In this document: piece by piece, positions 31,923 to 41,036 of the stretch
How the letters are laid out: every line of letters begins with the position of its first letter
Numbering within the stretch: the stretch's first letter is position 1
Assembly: GCA_963718755.1 (NCBI GenBank)
Contig: OY970376.1
Coordinates: 2,512,002 to 2,576,001 of the forward strand
DNA: 64,000 nucleotides
Source of the DNA: VRUE01 sp963718755
GTDB lineage: Bacteria; Actinomycetota; Thermoleophilia; Solirubrobacterales; 70-9
Direction: 5' to 3'
Notes under the pieces: generated by a model
The model's input: only the letters and a program-made list of their open reading frames with translations
What the model was told of the DNA's origin: nothing
Database searches by the model: none
Position numbers and translations under genes: made by a program

Positions 31923-32681
31923 TCAGTCCCCGGCGAGGCGGCGAAGGTCCCGGACCAGCAGCAGATGCTTCAGGTGGCTGACGGTGGCGGCCAAGCTCTC
32001 GAGGCTCTCCAGGGCCTCCTTGCGCCGCTCCGGGTTGCGCGAGCGCAGCGAGGGCCCCAGCAGCGCTTCGAGCAGGTTGGCCTCGCGATCGGCGGAAGAG
32101 CGGAAGACGCGCAGGTTGCGAGCGCCGACGCCGACCCTGGAGAGCTCGTTGGCGGTGCGGACTATCTCCCTGTCGGTCTCGTCGTAGACCGTCTTGCCGT
32201 CCCGCCTCTCGGGCTGGACGATGCCGAAGTTCTCCAGCTCGGAGATCAGCTCGGTCCTGGCGCCGGTCTCCTCGATTACCTCCTCCAGGGTCAGATACGC
32301 GCTCGAGGTGTTGACGAGGATCGCTCGGCGCACGGCGCCGGCGGCCGGGCGTCGATCGCCGCCGCTGTTGCCGCCGAGATCGATGTCGCCCCCGGCGGCT
32401 AGCTCCTGGCGGATCACCCGCAGGGGCAGGAACTCGTCGCGCTGCAGGCGCAGGATCGTGCGCAGGCGCTCGACGTCGGACTGGCTGTAGAGGCGGTAGC
32501 CACCCTGGGTGCGCCGCGGGGTCAGCAGCTTCTGGTCCTCGAGGTAGCGGATCTTCGAGATCGAGATGTCGTCGAACTCGTTCTCGAGGATCTTGCAGAC
32601 GGCGCCGATCGTCAGCGCCTTGCGCGGCCGCGAGTCCCGCTGGCGGGTCTGTTGCTCAGAAACTGCCACGACGCTCCTCAC
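31923..32681 (-). CDS. MerR-family regulator next to GarA (Rv1828/FtsR type)
   Basis: 252 residues from GTG at 32681 (GTGA overlap with garA); GTG at 32669 follows AGGAG and may be used instead. The winged HTH is LTIGAVCKILENEFDDISISKIRYLEDQKLLTPRR with the following GGYRLYSQSDVERL, then a second MerR-like or dimerisation domain with TLEEVIEETG. No metal-binding Cys cluster. The pairing with an FHA protein matches mycobacterial Rv1827-Rv1828, whose MerR member (FtsR in corynebacteria) controls cell division genes. Confidence 0.87.
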   Translation of the reverse strand: MRSVVAVSEQQTRQRDSRPRKALTIGAVCKILENEFDDISISKIRYLEDQKLLTPRRTQGGYRLYSQSDVERLRTILRLQRDEFLPLRVIRQELAAGGDIDLGGNSGGDRRPAAGAVRRAILVNTSSAYLTLEEVIEETGARTELISELENFGIVQPERRDGKTVYDETDREIVRTANELSRVGVGARNLRVFRSSADREANLLEALLGPSLRSRNPERRKEALESLESLAATVSHLKHLLLVRDLRRLAGD

Positions 32682-33151
32682 TTCTCCAGGTAGCTGAGCT
32701 TGTACTTGCCGACCTGGATCTCGTCGCCATCGGCGAGCCGGTGCGACTCGATCCGGCGGCGGTTGACGTAGGTGCCGTTGAGCGATCCGAGGTCGTCGAT
32801 GTAGAGGCCGTCGCGCCGCCGGACCAAAAGCGCGTGGTTGCGGGAGACGGTGACGTCGTCGAGGAAGACGCCGGCGTCGGGGCTGCGGCCGATGCTGATC
32901 CGGTCCTCGGTCACGGTGAAGCTCTCCCCCGCCCGCCCGCCGCCGGCTCGAATCACCAGCGCCGCACCGTTTGCCTCGACGACCTGGTCGATGTCGATCG
33001 GCTGCATCTCGCCGGTGTCGTCAACCGTGTAGGTCATCGTCGTCGGCTCGTCCCCGTCGTCTTTCGGCCCACCGAGGTAGGCGCCGCACTTCTGGCAGTA
33101 GTTCGCCCCCTCGGGGTTGACGATGCCGCACTCCGGACAGTGGATTGCCAT
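32678..33151 (-). CDS. garA: FHA-domain protein with zinc ribbon, GarA-like
   Basis: 157 residues. An N-terminal zinc ribbon with Cys pairs CPEC and CQKC precedes a PTTMTYTVDD segment that may be the phosphorylated Thr site, and an FHA domain follows with ISIGRSPDAGVFLDDVTVSRNHA and GSLNGTYVN. In mycobacteria and corynebacteria GarA/OdhI binds its own phospho-Thr and controls 2-oxoglutarate metabolism. The zinc ribbon is not in the mycobacterial protein. It is coupled to the MerR gene. Confidence 0.88.
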   Translation of the reverse strand: MAIHCPECGIVNPEGANYCQKCGAYLGGPKDDGDEPTTMTYTVDDTGEMQPIDIDQVVEANGAALVIRAGGGRAGESFTVTEDRISIGRSPDAGVFLDDVTVSRNHALLVRRRDGLYIDDLGSLNGTYVNRRRIESHRLADGDEIQVGKYKLSYLEK

Positions 33152-33165
33152 CGTGCGCTCCGGCC

Positions 33166-33438
33166 TCAGGCGGCCGCGTCGTCCTCCGGCGGGCTCTGCT
33201 GCGCCTTGCCGGCGAGGATGTCGGTCAGCTGCGCGACGTCGTCGCCGGAGATCAGCGAGTCACCGCTTTCGCGCTTCTGCCGCAGCCGGTTGACCAGCTC
33301 GGCGCGCAGGATGTCGATCTTGCCGTGCAGGACCCGGCGTTTGTAGGAGATCTCGTTCTCCTCGCTGGTGAGCTTGTCGATCAGGTCCTTCAGCTCTTCG
33401 TCGCTGAGCGAACCGAGATCGGGAAAGGTGTCCTCCAT
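33166..33438 (-). CDS. RsiG-like anti-sigma/c-di-GMP-binding helical protein
   Basis: 90 residues, almost all helix. LSDEELKDLIDKLTSEENEI, then SYKRRVLHGKIDILRAELVNRL, match RsiG of Streptomyces, which binds c-di-GMP through E(X)3S(X)2R(X)3Q(X)3D. Here E28, S32, R35 and D43 fit and position 39 is His instead of Gln. A single motif per chain suggests homodimer use. ATG at 33438 with AAGGAG upstream. No WhiG-type sigma gene is in the window. First gene of the garA-merR unit. Confidence 0.8.
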   Translation of the reverse strand: MEDTFPDLGSLSDEELKDLIDKLTSEENEISYKRRVLHGKIDILRAELVNRLRQKRESGDSLISGDDVAQLTDILAGKAQQSPPEDDAAA

Positions 33439-33486
33439 CTCACTCCTTGATTAAGGAAGGCTTTGCCTCCGGTTGCCGCTGTCTGG

Positions 33487-33526
33487 ATTATAGGTTGCCC
33501 AGCCAAAGGTTCAACTCTAGGTTGAA
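33487..33526 (-). promoter_or_regulatory. Sigma-70-type promoter with overlapping dyad, for rsiG-garA-merR
   Basis: The minus strand reads TTGAAC (33514-33509), 16 nt, TATAAT (33492-33487), the strongest promoter match in the window. An inverted repeat TTCAAC-tctag-GTTGAA (33510-33526) overlaps the -35 and could be an operator, possibly for the MerR protein of the same unit. The 5' UTR would be about 40 nt. Confidence 0.7.
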
Positions 33527-33528
33527 GG

Positions 33529-34182
33529 TTATGGAGCCTGGGCGCTCGCTTGCGCTTTCTGGGCCCGCACCTCCCGTATGCCGGTGCGGGCGTAGAGCGC
33601 GGTGGCGAGGAGCGCCAGGGCGACGCCGAGAACCAGCAGCGCCGCCGGCACCCAACCGGCGAAGACGAGGGCGAAGAAGATCCCTCCCATGATCGGGAAG
33701 ACCGAGATCCGGCCCGGCCAGTTGACGGCGATCGCGACCCCGTGGCGCAGCCCGTACTGGGCCAGGACGAGCATCGCGACCTCGCGGGCGACGAGCAGCG
33801 CCAGCGCCCAGCGTGGCAGCAGCTCGAAGTGCCAGCAGACGACGGCGCCCGAGAGGATCGTGAGGCGGTCGATCAGCGGATCGAGCATCGCCCCGAGGCG
33901 GCTGTACTGGCCGGTGACCCGGGCGAGGAAGCCGTCGAGGTAGTCGCCGGCGGCGATCAGCCAGAAGAGCGTCGCCGAGGCAACAGTGCGGCCGTCGCCC
34001 GACTCGAAGGCGAGGTAGAGGAAGACCGGCAGGCCGGCCAGGCGCAGGTAGCCGACGAAATTGGGCAGCGTCCAGGGATTGAGCGGTTCGCCCTCGCGCG
34101 TCTGCCGCGGCGGCGGGCCGCTGCGATCCAGCCCGAAGAGGCGGCGGATGCGGCCGCGGCCGAATGGCGCTGCGTCAGGCAT
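33529..34182 (-). CDS. CDP-alcohol phosphatidyltransferase (PgsA-like)
   Basis: 217 residues, several membrane helices. The complete family signature D-x2-DG-x2-AR-x8-G-x3-D-x3-D is seen as GDYLDGFLARVTGQYSRLGA with MLDPLIDRL. It transfers a phosphatidyl group from CDP-diacylglycerol, probably to glycerol phosphate or inositol phosphate. ATG at 34182 lies inside the 3' end of proS (8-bp overlap). It may use CDP-DAG from CdsA in the downstream cluster. Confidence 0.9.
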   Translation of the reverse strand: MPDAAPFGRGRIRRLFGLDRSGPPPRQTREGEPLNPWTLPNFVGYLRLAGLPVFLYLAFESGDGRTVASATLFWLIAAGDYLDGFLARVTGQYSRLGAMLDPLIDRLTILSGAVVCWHFELLPRWALALLVAREVAMLVLAQYGLRHGVAIAVNWPGRISVFPIMGGIFFALVFAGWVPAALLVLGVALALLATALYARTGIREVRAQKAQASAQAP

Positions 34183-35863
34183 CCTCGCCCTGGAGCAGGG
34201 CGAGGGCCCGCTCACCGGCCTCCGCGACCGGCAGCTCGTGCTCGGCGCCGCCGGCGCGCTCGCTCGCCTCGACCACTCCCTTGGCGAGGCCGCGTCGCCC
34301 GACGACGACTCGCAGCGGGCAGCCGAGCAGCTCGGCGTCGGTCAGCTTCTCGCCGGGGCCGGCGTCGCGATCGTCGTAGAGGACCTCCGCCCCGGCCGCG
34401 CTCAACTGCTCGTAGAGGTCGTCGGCCGACTCGCGCTCCGCCTCGCCGGCCTTGGCGAGCGAGACGAGCTGAACCTGCCAGGGAGCGAGGGCCGCCGGCC
34501 AGACGATGCCCCGGTCATCGGCCCCCTGCTCGATCACCGCGGCGACGATCCGGGCCGGGCCGATGCCGTAGCTCCCCATCACGATAGGTCGCTCCACCCC
34601 GCTCTCGTCCAGGTAGGTGGCGCCAAGGGGCTCTGAGTACCGCGTGCCGAGCTTGAAGATGTTGCCGATCTCGATCGCCGGCTCGATCTCGATCGTGCCG
34701 CCGCCGGGGACCGTGTCGCCGGCCTCGACCGTGCGCACGTCGAGCTGCTCGAACTCGAAATCGCGACCGGGCTGCACGCCGCGCAGGTGGGCATCTGCCT
34801 CGTTCGCCCCGGTGACGAACGAGTCGCCCTGGATCGCGGAGTCCTTGAAGATGGGGACGTCGACCCCGACCGGGCCGACGAAGCCGACCGGGCCGAGCTG
34901 GGCCTCGATCTCCTCGCTGCCGGCTGGCCTGAAGTCGGCGCCGAGCGCATTGCGCGTCTTGATCTCGTTGAGGCGGTGGTCGCCGCGCAGCAGCACCAGC
35001 GCCATGCCGCGCCCCTCGATCACGATCGGCATCGCCTTGATCAGGGCGCCGGCGGGGACGCCGAGCGAGCCGGAGACCTCGGCGACCGTGGTCAGGCGCG
35101 GGGTGTCGACACGCTCGGGAGCCGCCAGTGCCGGCGGTAGCTCCACCGGTTGCGGCTCTGCCGAGGCGACCTCGACGTTGGCCGCGTAGCCGGGCGCCAG
35201 CGCCACCTCGTTCTCGCCGGCTGCGCAGGGCGCCATGTACTCGTGGGCACCGGAGCCGCCCATCATCCCGACGTCGGACTCGACCCGGTACCAGCGCAGG
35301 CCGCAGCGGTCGAAGATCCGCGCGTAGGCCTCGCTCTGCAGCTCATAGGAGCGCGCCAGGCCCTCCTCGTCGCGGTCGAAGGAGTAGGCGTCCTTCATCG
35401 TGAACTCGCGCGTGCGCAGGACGCCGGCGCGCGGGCGCGGCTCGTCGCGCTCCTTGGTCTGCAGGTGGAAGAGCATCAGCGGCAGGTCGCGGTAGGAGCG
35501 GATCTCCCGCGCGACGTGGGTGGTGACGCACTCCTCGTGGGTCATCGCCAGCACCATCGGCGCGCCCTTGCGGTCCTCGAGCTTGAAGAGCTCGTCGATC
35601 TCGTAGCGACCGGTCTTCTGCCACGGCTCAGCGGGCTGAAGGACGGGCATCAACATCTCCTGGCACCCGATCCCCTCCATCTCCTCCCGGATCACGGCTT
35701 CGACCTTGCGGTGCACGCGCCAGCCGGTGGGCAGATAGGTCCACAGGCCCGCCCCCAACTGACGGATCAATCCAGCTCTGACCATCAGCTTGTGCGACAC
35801 GGCCTCCGCATCCGATGGCGGGTCCTTCAGGGTAGGAATGAAGCTCTGGCTCAGCCGCGTCAC
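34175..35863 (-). CDS. proS: Prolyl-tRNA synthetase
   Basis: 562 residues, bacterial type with the editing insertion (INS) between motifs 2 and 3. Class II motifs: GLWTYLPTGWRVHRK, FTMKDAYSFDRDEEG, and the C-terminal GIGPARIVAAVIEQ. The frame opens at GTG 35881, but GTG at 35863 is exactly 7 nt after TAGGTT, so I take it as the leaderless start (VTRLSQSFIPTLK). The last 8 bp overlap pgsA. Confidence 0.94.
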   Translation of the reverse strand: MTRLSQSFIPTLKDPPSDAEAVSHKLMVRAGLIRQLGAGLWTYLPTGWRVHRKVEAVIREEMEGIGCQEMLMPVLQPAEPWQKTGRYEIDELFKLEDRKGAPMVLAMTHEECVTTHVAREIRSYRDLPLMLFHLQTKERDEPRPRAGVLRTREFTMKDAYSFDRDEEGLARSYELQSEAYARIFDRCGLRWYRVESDVGMMGGSGAHEYMAPCAAGENEVALAPGYAANVEVASAEPQPVELPPALAAPERVDTPRLTTVAEVSGSLGVPAGALIKAMPIVIEGRGMALVLLRGDHRLNEIKTRNALGADFRPAGSEEIEAQLGPVGFVGPVGVDVPIFKDSAIQGDSFVTGANEADAHLRGVQPGRDFEFEQLDVRTVEAGDTVPGGGTIEIEPAIEIGNIFKLGTRYSEPLGATYLDESGVERPIVMGSYGIGPARIVAAVIEQGADDRGIVWPAALAPWQVQLVSLAKAGEAERESADDLYEQLSAAGAEVLYDDRDAGPGEKLTDAELLGCPLRVVVGRRGLAKGVVEASERAGGAEHELPVAEAGERALALLQGEDA

Positions 35864-35926
35864 TGCAGGAAACCTATCCACTAGTCGGGCGGACAGCGTC
35901 CGACAGGAGATTTCGGCTGAGCGGTC

Positions 35927-37183
35927 CTAGGCCCGGGTAAAGCGGCGCCCCGCCGTCGGCGAGGCCTCCTCGTCGAGGAGCACCTTGTCCGACTCGCCCC
36001 GTTCGACCGCTTCCTTCTCCATCTTGGCGATCTTCTCTGGCGTCAGTTCGCCGGCGTTTTCCTCCTCGATCTTCGCCAGCCACTTGGCTCCCTCGCGGGA
36101 TTCCGCCTCATCGAACTCGACTTTGCCGCCACGGTCGAGGGATTTGTCGATCTCTTCGAAGAGCGTGTCCACTAGCTGAGCTTGCGGCACCTTGCGCAAT
36201 GGCTTGCCGTGGGCATAGATCAAGCCCTCGTTCTTGGCGCCGGCGATGCCGAAGTCGGCGTGGCTGGCCTCGCCGATCCCGTTGACCGCACAGCCCAGCA
36301 CCGCCACCTCGACCGGCTCGGCGTAGCTTTCGAGCCGCTGCTCGATCTCGGCGACGACCGAGTCCATGTCGAACTGGAGGCGGCCGCAGGTCGGGCAGGC
36401 GATCAGCACCGGTCCGCGCTCGCGCAGCTGCAGCGCTTTGAGGATCTCCCAGGCGACTTTGACCTCCTCCTCCGCGTGGAAGGTCGAGAGGCTGATTCGG
36501 ATCGTGTCGCCGATGCCGTCGGCCAGCAGGGTGCCCAGTCCGACGGCGGATTTGAGCGAGCCGGCCCATTTCGTCCCCGCCTCGGTGATGCCGAGGTGGA
36601 TCGGGTAGGGGATTCGTTCCGAGAGCAGCCTGTTGGCGGCAATGGTGTTGGGCACGTTGGTCGACTTGATCGAGACCTTGAAGTTCTCGAAGTCGAGGCT
36701 CTCCATCAGCTCGGTGAACTCGACCGCGGCGGCGACCAGGGCCTCGACCGGCTCGTCGCGCTCGAGCTCGTGCAGGTGTTTTGGCAGCGAGCCGGAGTTG
36801 ACACCGATCCGCATCGGCACGTCGGCGGCGTTCGCCTTCGCGGCCACCTCGGCGACTTTCTCCCGCCCGCCGATGTTGCCCGGGTTGAGGCGGATGCAGT
36901 GAGCGCCGGCGTCGATCGCCTTCAGCGCCAGGGTGTGGTTGAAGTGGATGTCGGCGATCACGGGGATCGGCGATTCCACGACGATCGTCTTCAGCGCCTC
37001 GACGTCGTCGTCGCGCGGCACCGCGACCCGGACGATGTCCGCTCCGGCATCGGCGACCTTGCGAATCTGCTCCATCGTCGCCGCCAAGTTGGCGGTCTCG
37101 GTCTTGGTCATGGTCTGGACCACAACCGGCGCCCCACCACCGATCGGGACCCCACCAACGAATATCTGCTGCTTAGAAGCCAT
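35927..37183 (-). CDS. ispG: 4-hydroxy-3-methylbut-2-enyl-diphosphate synthase
   Basis: 418 residues; penultimate step of the MEP isoprenoid pathway. The TIM barrel has VQTMTKTETAN and IADIHFNHTLALKAI. The [4Fe-4S] domain has the Cys ligands in ACPTCGRLQFD and VLGCAVNGIGEA. The C-terminus carries an extra charged helical tail of about 60 residues (IEEENAGELTPEKIAKMEKE). It lies directly downstream of rseP and dxr, so two MEP genes are clustered. Confidence 0.96.
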   Translation of the reverse strand: MASKQQIFVGGVPIGGGAPVVVQTMTKTETANLAATMEQIRKVADAGADIVRVAVPRDDDVEALKTIVVESPIPVIADIHFNHTLALKAIDAGAHCIRLNPGNIGGREKVAEVAAKANAADVPMRIGVNSGSLPKHLHELERDEPVEALVAAAVEFTELMESLDFENFKVSIKSTNVPNTIAANRLLSERIPYPIHLGITEAGTKWAGSLKSAVGLGTLLADGIGDTIRISLSTFHAEEEVKVAWEILKALQLRERGPVLIACPTCGRLQFDMDSVVAEIEQRLESYAEPVEVAVLGCAVNGIGEASHADFGIAGAKNEGLIYAHGKPLRKVPQAQLVDTLFEEIDKSLDRGGKVEFDEAESREGAKWLAKIEEENAGELTPEKIAKMEKEAVERGESDKVLLDEEASPTAGRRFTRA

Positions 37184-37218
37184 GCCTACAGGCTATCTGG
37201 GCGCTCCTCGCCGCCTGG

Positions 37219-38310
37219 TTACCGGGCGTTAAAGCCTTCGCCGGTCAGGCGGCCGATGTCATTGGTCAGACCCAGGAAGAAGAGCATGATCACGAGCACG
37301 AAGCCGATCGCGCCGGCGCGCTCCATGACGCGGAAGGGAACCGGCTGCCCGCGGACTTTCTCGACCAGGCTCCAGAAGATGTGGCCGCCGTCGAGCGGTA
37401 GGAAGGGAAAGAGGTTGATCAAGCCGAGCGAGAGGCTGACCAGCGCGAGCAGGAGGAACGACTCCCTGGCGCCGACGTCGATCTGTTCGTTGGCGACCGA
37501 GCTGACCCCGACGACTCCGGAGACTTCCTTGCGGTGGTCCTCTTCGAAGAGCTTGGCGAAGACGGTCACCGTCCGACTCGAGACGAGCCACATCATGTCG
37601 CCGGCGCGGCTGGCGGCCGCGCCGGCGCCAAGCTCGGCCGGTTCGTACCCGTAGCCGAACCCGACCAGCGCCCGGTCGGCGTCACGGTCGTACTCTGGCC
37701 GCACGACCACCTGGCGGACCTCGCCCTCTCGCCGGACCGTCAGCGTCACCGGCGTTGCGGCTTGGCAGCCCTCGACCTGCTTGCCCGCGCAGCGATGGGC
37801 GCCGACCTCCTCCTGAAAGCGTTCAAGGCGCGCCGTTCCCTCGAGGTTCAGGTGCCTCTTGCCGTCGACGGCGAGGATCTCGTCGCCGGGCTTCAGGCCC
37901 GCCGCGGCCGCCGGCGTGTCTGGGAAGACCTGGCCGACGCTCTGGTTCGGTTGCTCGGCGCTCAGCGCCAGGACGAAGAGGATCGCGAAGGCGAGGACGA
38001 TATTGACCGCCGGCCCCGCGCCGATTACGACGATCCGCTTCCAGACAGGCTGGTCGTAGTAGCCCCGCCCCTCGGCCTCGGGCGGCAGCTCTTCGTCGGG
38101 GTTCATGCCGCTGATTTTCACGAAGCCCCCCGCCGGGATCGCGCCGATTCCGTACTCCGTCTCACCGCGTTTGATTGAGACCAGCTTCGGCGGAAAGAAG
38201 AGGAAGAAACGCTCAACCCGCATCCCCGTCGCCTTGGCGGCGAAGAAGTGGCCGGCCTCGTGCAGGATGATCAGCAGCGAGAAGCCGAGGAAGATCAGCA
38301 CCCAGTTCAT
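37219..38310 (-). CDS. rseP: Site-2 zinc metalloprotease, RseP family
   Basis: 363 residues. The first membrane helix carries HEAGHF; a PDZ domain (VFPDTPAAAAGLKPGDEILAVDG) sits in the middle; the last part has NLFPFLPLDGGHIFW, the NxxPxPxxDGG-type third metal ligand. It cleaves anti-sigma factors or remnant signal peptides within the membrane. ATG overlaps the dxr stop (ATGA). Confidence 0.94.
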   Translation of the reverse strand: MNWVLIFLGFSLLIILHEAGHFFAAKATGMRVERFFLFFPPKLVSIKRGETEYGIGAIPAGGFVKISGMNPDEELPPEAEGRGYYDQPVWKRIVVIGAGPAVNIVLAFAILFVLALSAEQPNQSVGQVFPDTPAAAAGLKPGDEILAVDGKRHLNLEGTARLERFQEEVGAHRCAGKQVEGCQAATPVTLTVRREGEVRQVVVRPEYDRDADRALVGFGYGYEPAELGAGAAASRAGDMMWLVSSRTVTVFAKLFEEDHRKEVSGVVGVSSVANEQIDVGARESFLLLALVSLSLGLINLFPFLPLDGGHIFWSLVEKVRGQPVPFRVMERAGAIGFVLVIMLFFLGLTNDIGRLTGEGFNAR

Positions 38311-39452
38311 ACCTTCGCCAACCCCCCGACCTGCTCTTCGGTGCGGCGGCGCGCCTCGGCGTCAACTGCGAAGAGGTCGTCGAAGTGGGTGACCGGCTGT
38401 GCTGGCATCTCCCCCAGGACCATCTCGATCGCAGCGCCGATCGCCGTGAACTCGATTCGCCCGTCGAGAAATGCCGCGACGGCCACCTCGTCGGCCGCGT
38501 TGAGCACGCACGGCGCCGTCCCCCCCGCCCTGCCGGCCTCCAGCGCCAGCCGCAGGCAGGCGAAGGTCTCCATGTCGGGCTGCTCGAAGCTCAGCTCGGC
38601 GACGACGGCGAGGTCGAGGCGCGGTACATCGACGTCGGCGCGCTCGGGGAAGTGCAGGGCGTAGGAGATCGGCACCCGCATGTCGGGATAGCCGAGGTGC
38701 GCCAGAGTGGCCCCGTCGTTGAGGTCGACCAGCGAGTGGACGATCGACTGTGGGTGGACGACGACGGCGATCCGCTCGTAGGGGATGCCGAAGAGATGGT
38801 GGGCCTCGATCGCCTCGAATCCCTTGTTCATCAAGGTCGCCGAGTCGATCGTGATTCTGCCCCCCATCTTCCAGGTCGGGTGCGCGAGGGCGTCGTCGAC
38901 GGCAACCCCGGAGAGGTCCTTGCGGCCGCGGAAGGGACCGCCGGAAGCGGTCAGCACGAGTCGCTCCACGGTCCCGGGCTGCTCTGCGCCGATCAGCTGG
39001 AAGAGCGCCGAGTGCTCGGAGTCGACCGGCAGCAGTCGCGCCCCGGTCGCCTCGGCCAGCGCCGTGGTCAGCTCGCCGCCGATCACGAGACTCTCCTTGT
39101 TGGCAAGGGCAACGTCGATCCCCTCGCTGAGCGCAGCGACCGTCGGCCCCAGGCCGGCAGCGCCGACCATCCCGTTCAGCACCAGGTCGGCGCCGGAGTC
39201 GGCAACGAGCTCGCGGACACCCTTCTCGCCTGACAGCACCCGCCCATCCCACTCAGATCGGGCTCGTTCGGCCGCATCAGGGTCAGCCAGCGCCACGGTC
39301 GCCACGCCGTGTTGTCGCGCTTGCTCCAGCAGTTGCTCCCAACTCGAGCCAGCCGCCAGGCCAACGACCTGCAGCTCCTCGCTTGTAGCGACGATCTCCA
39401 GCGCCTGGACTCCGATCGAGCCGGTGCTGCCGAGGATGACCAGCTTCTTCAT
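38307..39452 (-). CDS. dxr: 1-deoxy-D-xylulose-5-phosphate reductoisomerase
   Basis: 381 residues. NADPH motif GSTGSIGVQALEI at the N-terminus, LANKESLVIGGEL, the metal-binding DSEHSALFQLI, and GGPFRGRKDLSG with ALAHPTWKMGGRITIDSATLMNKG. First committed step of the MEP pathway; fosmidomycin target. ATG at 39452. Coupled to rseP. Confidence 0.96.
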   Translation of the reverse strand: MKKLVILGSTGSIGVQALEIVATSEELQVVGLAAGSSWEQLLEQARQHGVATVALADPDAAERARSEWDGRVLSGEKGVRELVADSGADLVLNGMVGAAGLGPTVAALSEGIDVALANKESLVIGGELTTALAEATGARLLPVDSEHSALFQLIGAEQPGTVERLVLTASGGPFRGRKDLSGVAVDDALAHPTWKMGGRITIDSATLMNKGFEAIEAHHLFGIPYERIAVVVHPQSIVHSLVDLNDGATLAHLGYPDMRVPISYALHFPERADVDVPRLDLAVVAELSFEQPDMETFACLRLALEAGRAGGTAPCVLNAADEVAVAAFLDGRIEFTAIGAAIEMVLGEMPAQPVTHFDDLFAVDAEARRRTEEQVGGLAKV

Positions 39453-39471
39453 CTACAGCAGTTTAGGTGGG

Positions 39472-40365
39472 TCAGTAGACCAGCTGGACGGAGAGGTAAT
39501 AGCCGACCACGATCGTGAAGAAGACGGCGTCGAGGCGGTCGAGGACACCGCCGTGCGGGCCGAAGAGCTTGCCGGTGTCCTTCGTGCCGAGATCACGCTT
39601 GACCATCGAGGCGAAGAGGTCACCGACCGGCCCGACAGCGGCGACCGCTGCACCGATGATCAGCGCATCGACCCCGGAGAGCCAGTCCTGGTAAAGGCCG
39701 GCGAACCAGAAGGCCATCGTGCCGATCAAGAAGCCGCCGATAAGGCCCTCGATCGTCTTGTTCGGTGAGAGCTCCGGGGCAATCCGGTGGGAGCCGAACA
39801 TGCGGCCCGTCGCGTAAGCGCCGGTGTCGGTGGCGAAGGTGCCGACGAGGACATCGATCAGCAGCGCAGCACCGTGATCGGGCAGCTCGCGCAGGAGAAC
39901 TGCGTGGACCAGCGGCAGGCCGATCCAGACGGCGCCGAGGACGGTGACGCCCATCGAGACGACGATGCCCTCGCGCGGCCGCAGCCTCGCCCCGAAGAGG
40001 AAAAGCAACGGGAATGAGGCGGTTGCCAGCAGGAGCACGTTGAAGGCGGTGCCGAAGTAGGCGGCGGCGATCATCGCCGGCACGGCGAGGTAGGCGGCCA
40101 TCTGGATCGGGCGCAGCTCTGCGGTCATCAGGAAGTACTCGCGCAGGCAGAGCAACCCGATCGCGACCATCGCCAGGGCGAAGACCGGGCCCCCGAGCAC
40201 GGCGATCGCGATCGCGAAGACGATCCAGGGGATCGCGATGAGGATCCGTCGCGACGTCTCGCCGCGCAGGGCCGGGGCACGTCGGCGTCGCGGCCGGCGC
40301 GGTGGCCGCTCGGGCGGCGGCGGCTCCTCCGCGAACATCTCGTCGTCGAAGAGGTCTTGGACCAT
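39472..40365 (-). CDS. cdsA: Phosphatidate cytidylyltransferase
   Basis: 297 residues. A charged, Pro/Arg-rich N-terminus (about 50 residues) precedes eight or so membrane helices and the CTP_transf_1 signature SMVKRDLGTKDTGKLFGPHG followed by GVLDRLDA. It makes CDP-diacylglycerol for phospholipids. ATG at 40365 shares one base with the uppS stop (TGATG). Confidence 0.94.
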   Translation of the reverse strand: MVQDLFDDEMFAEEPPPPERPPRRPRRRRAPALRGETSRRILIAIPWIVFAIAIAVLGGPVFALAMVAIGLLCLREYFLMTAELRPIQMAAYLAVPAMIAAAYFGTAFNVLLLATASFPLLFLFGARLRPREGIVVSMGVTVLGAVWIGLPLVHAVLLRELPDHGAALLIDVLVGTFATDTGAYATGRMFGSHRIAPELSPNKTIEGLIGGFLIGTMAFWFAGLYQDWLSGVDALIIGAAVAAVGPVGDLFASMVKRDLGTKDTGKLFGPHGGVLDRLDAVFFTIVVGYYLSVQLVY

Positions 40366-41036
40366 CAGATCCGCTTTCCGAAACGGCGGCGGCGGTCCTC
40401 GAACTCGTGCAGGGAAGCCTCGAACGCCTCCCGGCCGAAGTCGGGCCAGAGCTCGTCGCGGAAGACCAGCTCGGAGTAAGCGCATTGCCAGAGCAGGTAA
40501 TTGGAGAGCCGCTGCTCGCCGCTGGTCCGGATCAGTAGGTCTGGATCGTGCATCTCGGCTGCGTAGAGGTGTTGACGGAACTCCTCCTCGGAGCTCCCCT
40601 CGAAGCTTCGCGCCGCATCGACGATCTCCGCCCTGCCGCCGTAGTTGAAGGCGACAAAGAGTGTGATGCGGTCGTTAGTCGCAGTCTTCTCCTCCGCCCA
40701 TTCCATCTTCTCGACCAGGCCCGGCTCGACGCCCTCGCGGCGTCCGATGAAGCGCATCCGCACGCCTTCGGCGTCGAGCTCGGGGGTCTCCGCGTCGATC
40801 CTCTCGCCGAACATCTGCATCAAACCCTCGACCTCCTCCGCCGGCCGTTCCCAGTTCTCGGTCGAAAAGGAGAAGACGGTCAGCTCCTCAATCCCCAGCT
40901 CAGCCGCATCGCGCAACCGCGCCTTGACCGTGTCCGCACCGGCCCGGTGCCCTTCGATGACCGGCAGGCCGCGCCGCTCAGCCCAGCGCCCGTTGCCGTC
41001 GGTGATGATCGCGACGTACCGCGCGGAGGCGCTCAC
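40365..41036 (-). CDS. uppS: Undecaprenyl/polyprenyl diphosphate synthase (cis-prenyltransferase)
   Basis: 223 residues. TDGNGRWAERRGLP carries the catalytic Asp, GHRAGADTV follows, and RTSGEQRLSNYLLWQCAYSEL is the C-terminal signature. Elongates allylic diphosphates to the lipid carrier for peptidoglycan. GTG at 41036 overlaps the frr stop (GTGA). It is at the short end of the family range. Confidence 0.95.
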   Translation of the reverse strand: MSASARYVAIITDGNGRWAERRGLPVIEGHRAGADTVKARLRDAAELGIEELTVFSFSTENWERPAEEVEGLMQMFGERIDAETPELDAEGVRMRFIGRREGVEPGLVEKMEWAEEKTATNDRITLFVAFNYGGRAEIVDAARSFEGSSEEEFRQHLYAAEMHDPDLLIRTSGEQRLSNYLLWQCAYSELVFRDELWPDFGREAFEASLHEFEDRRRRFGKRI

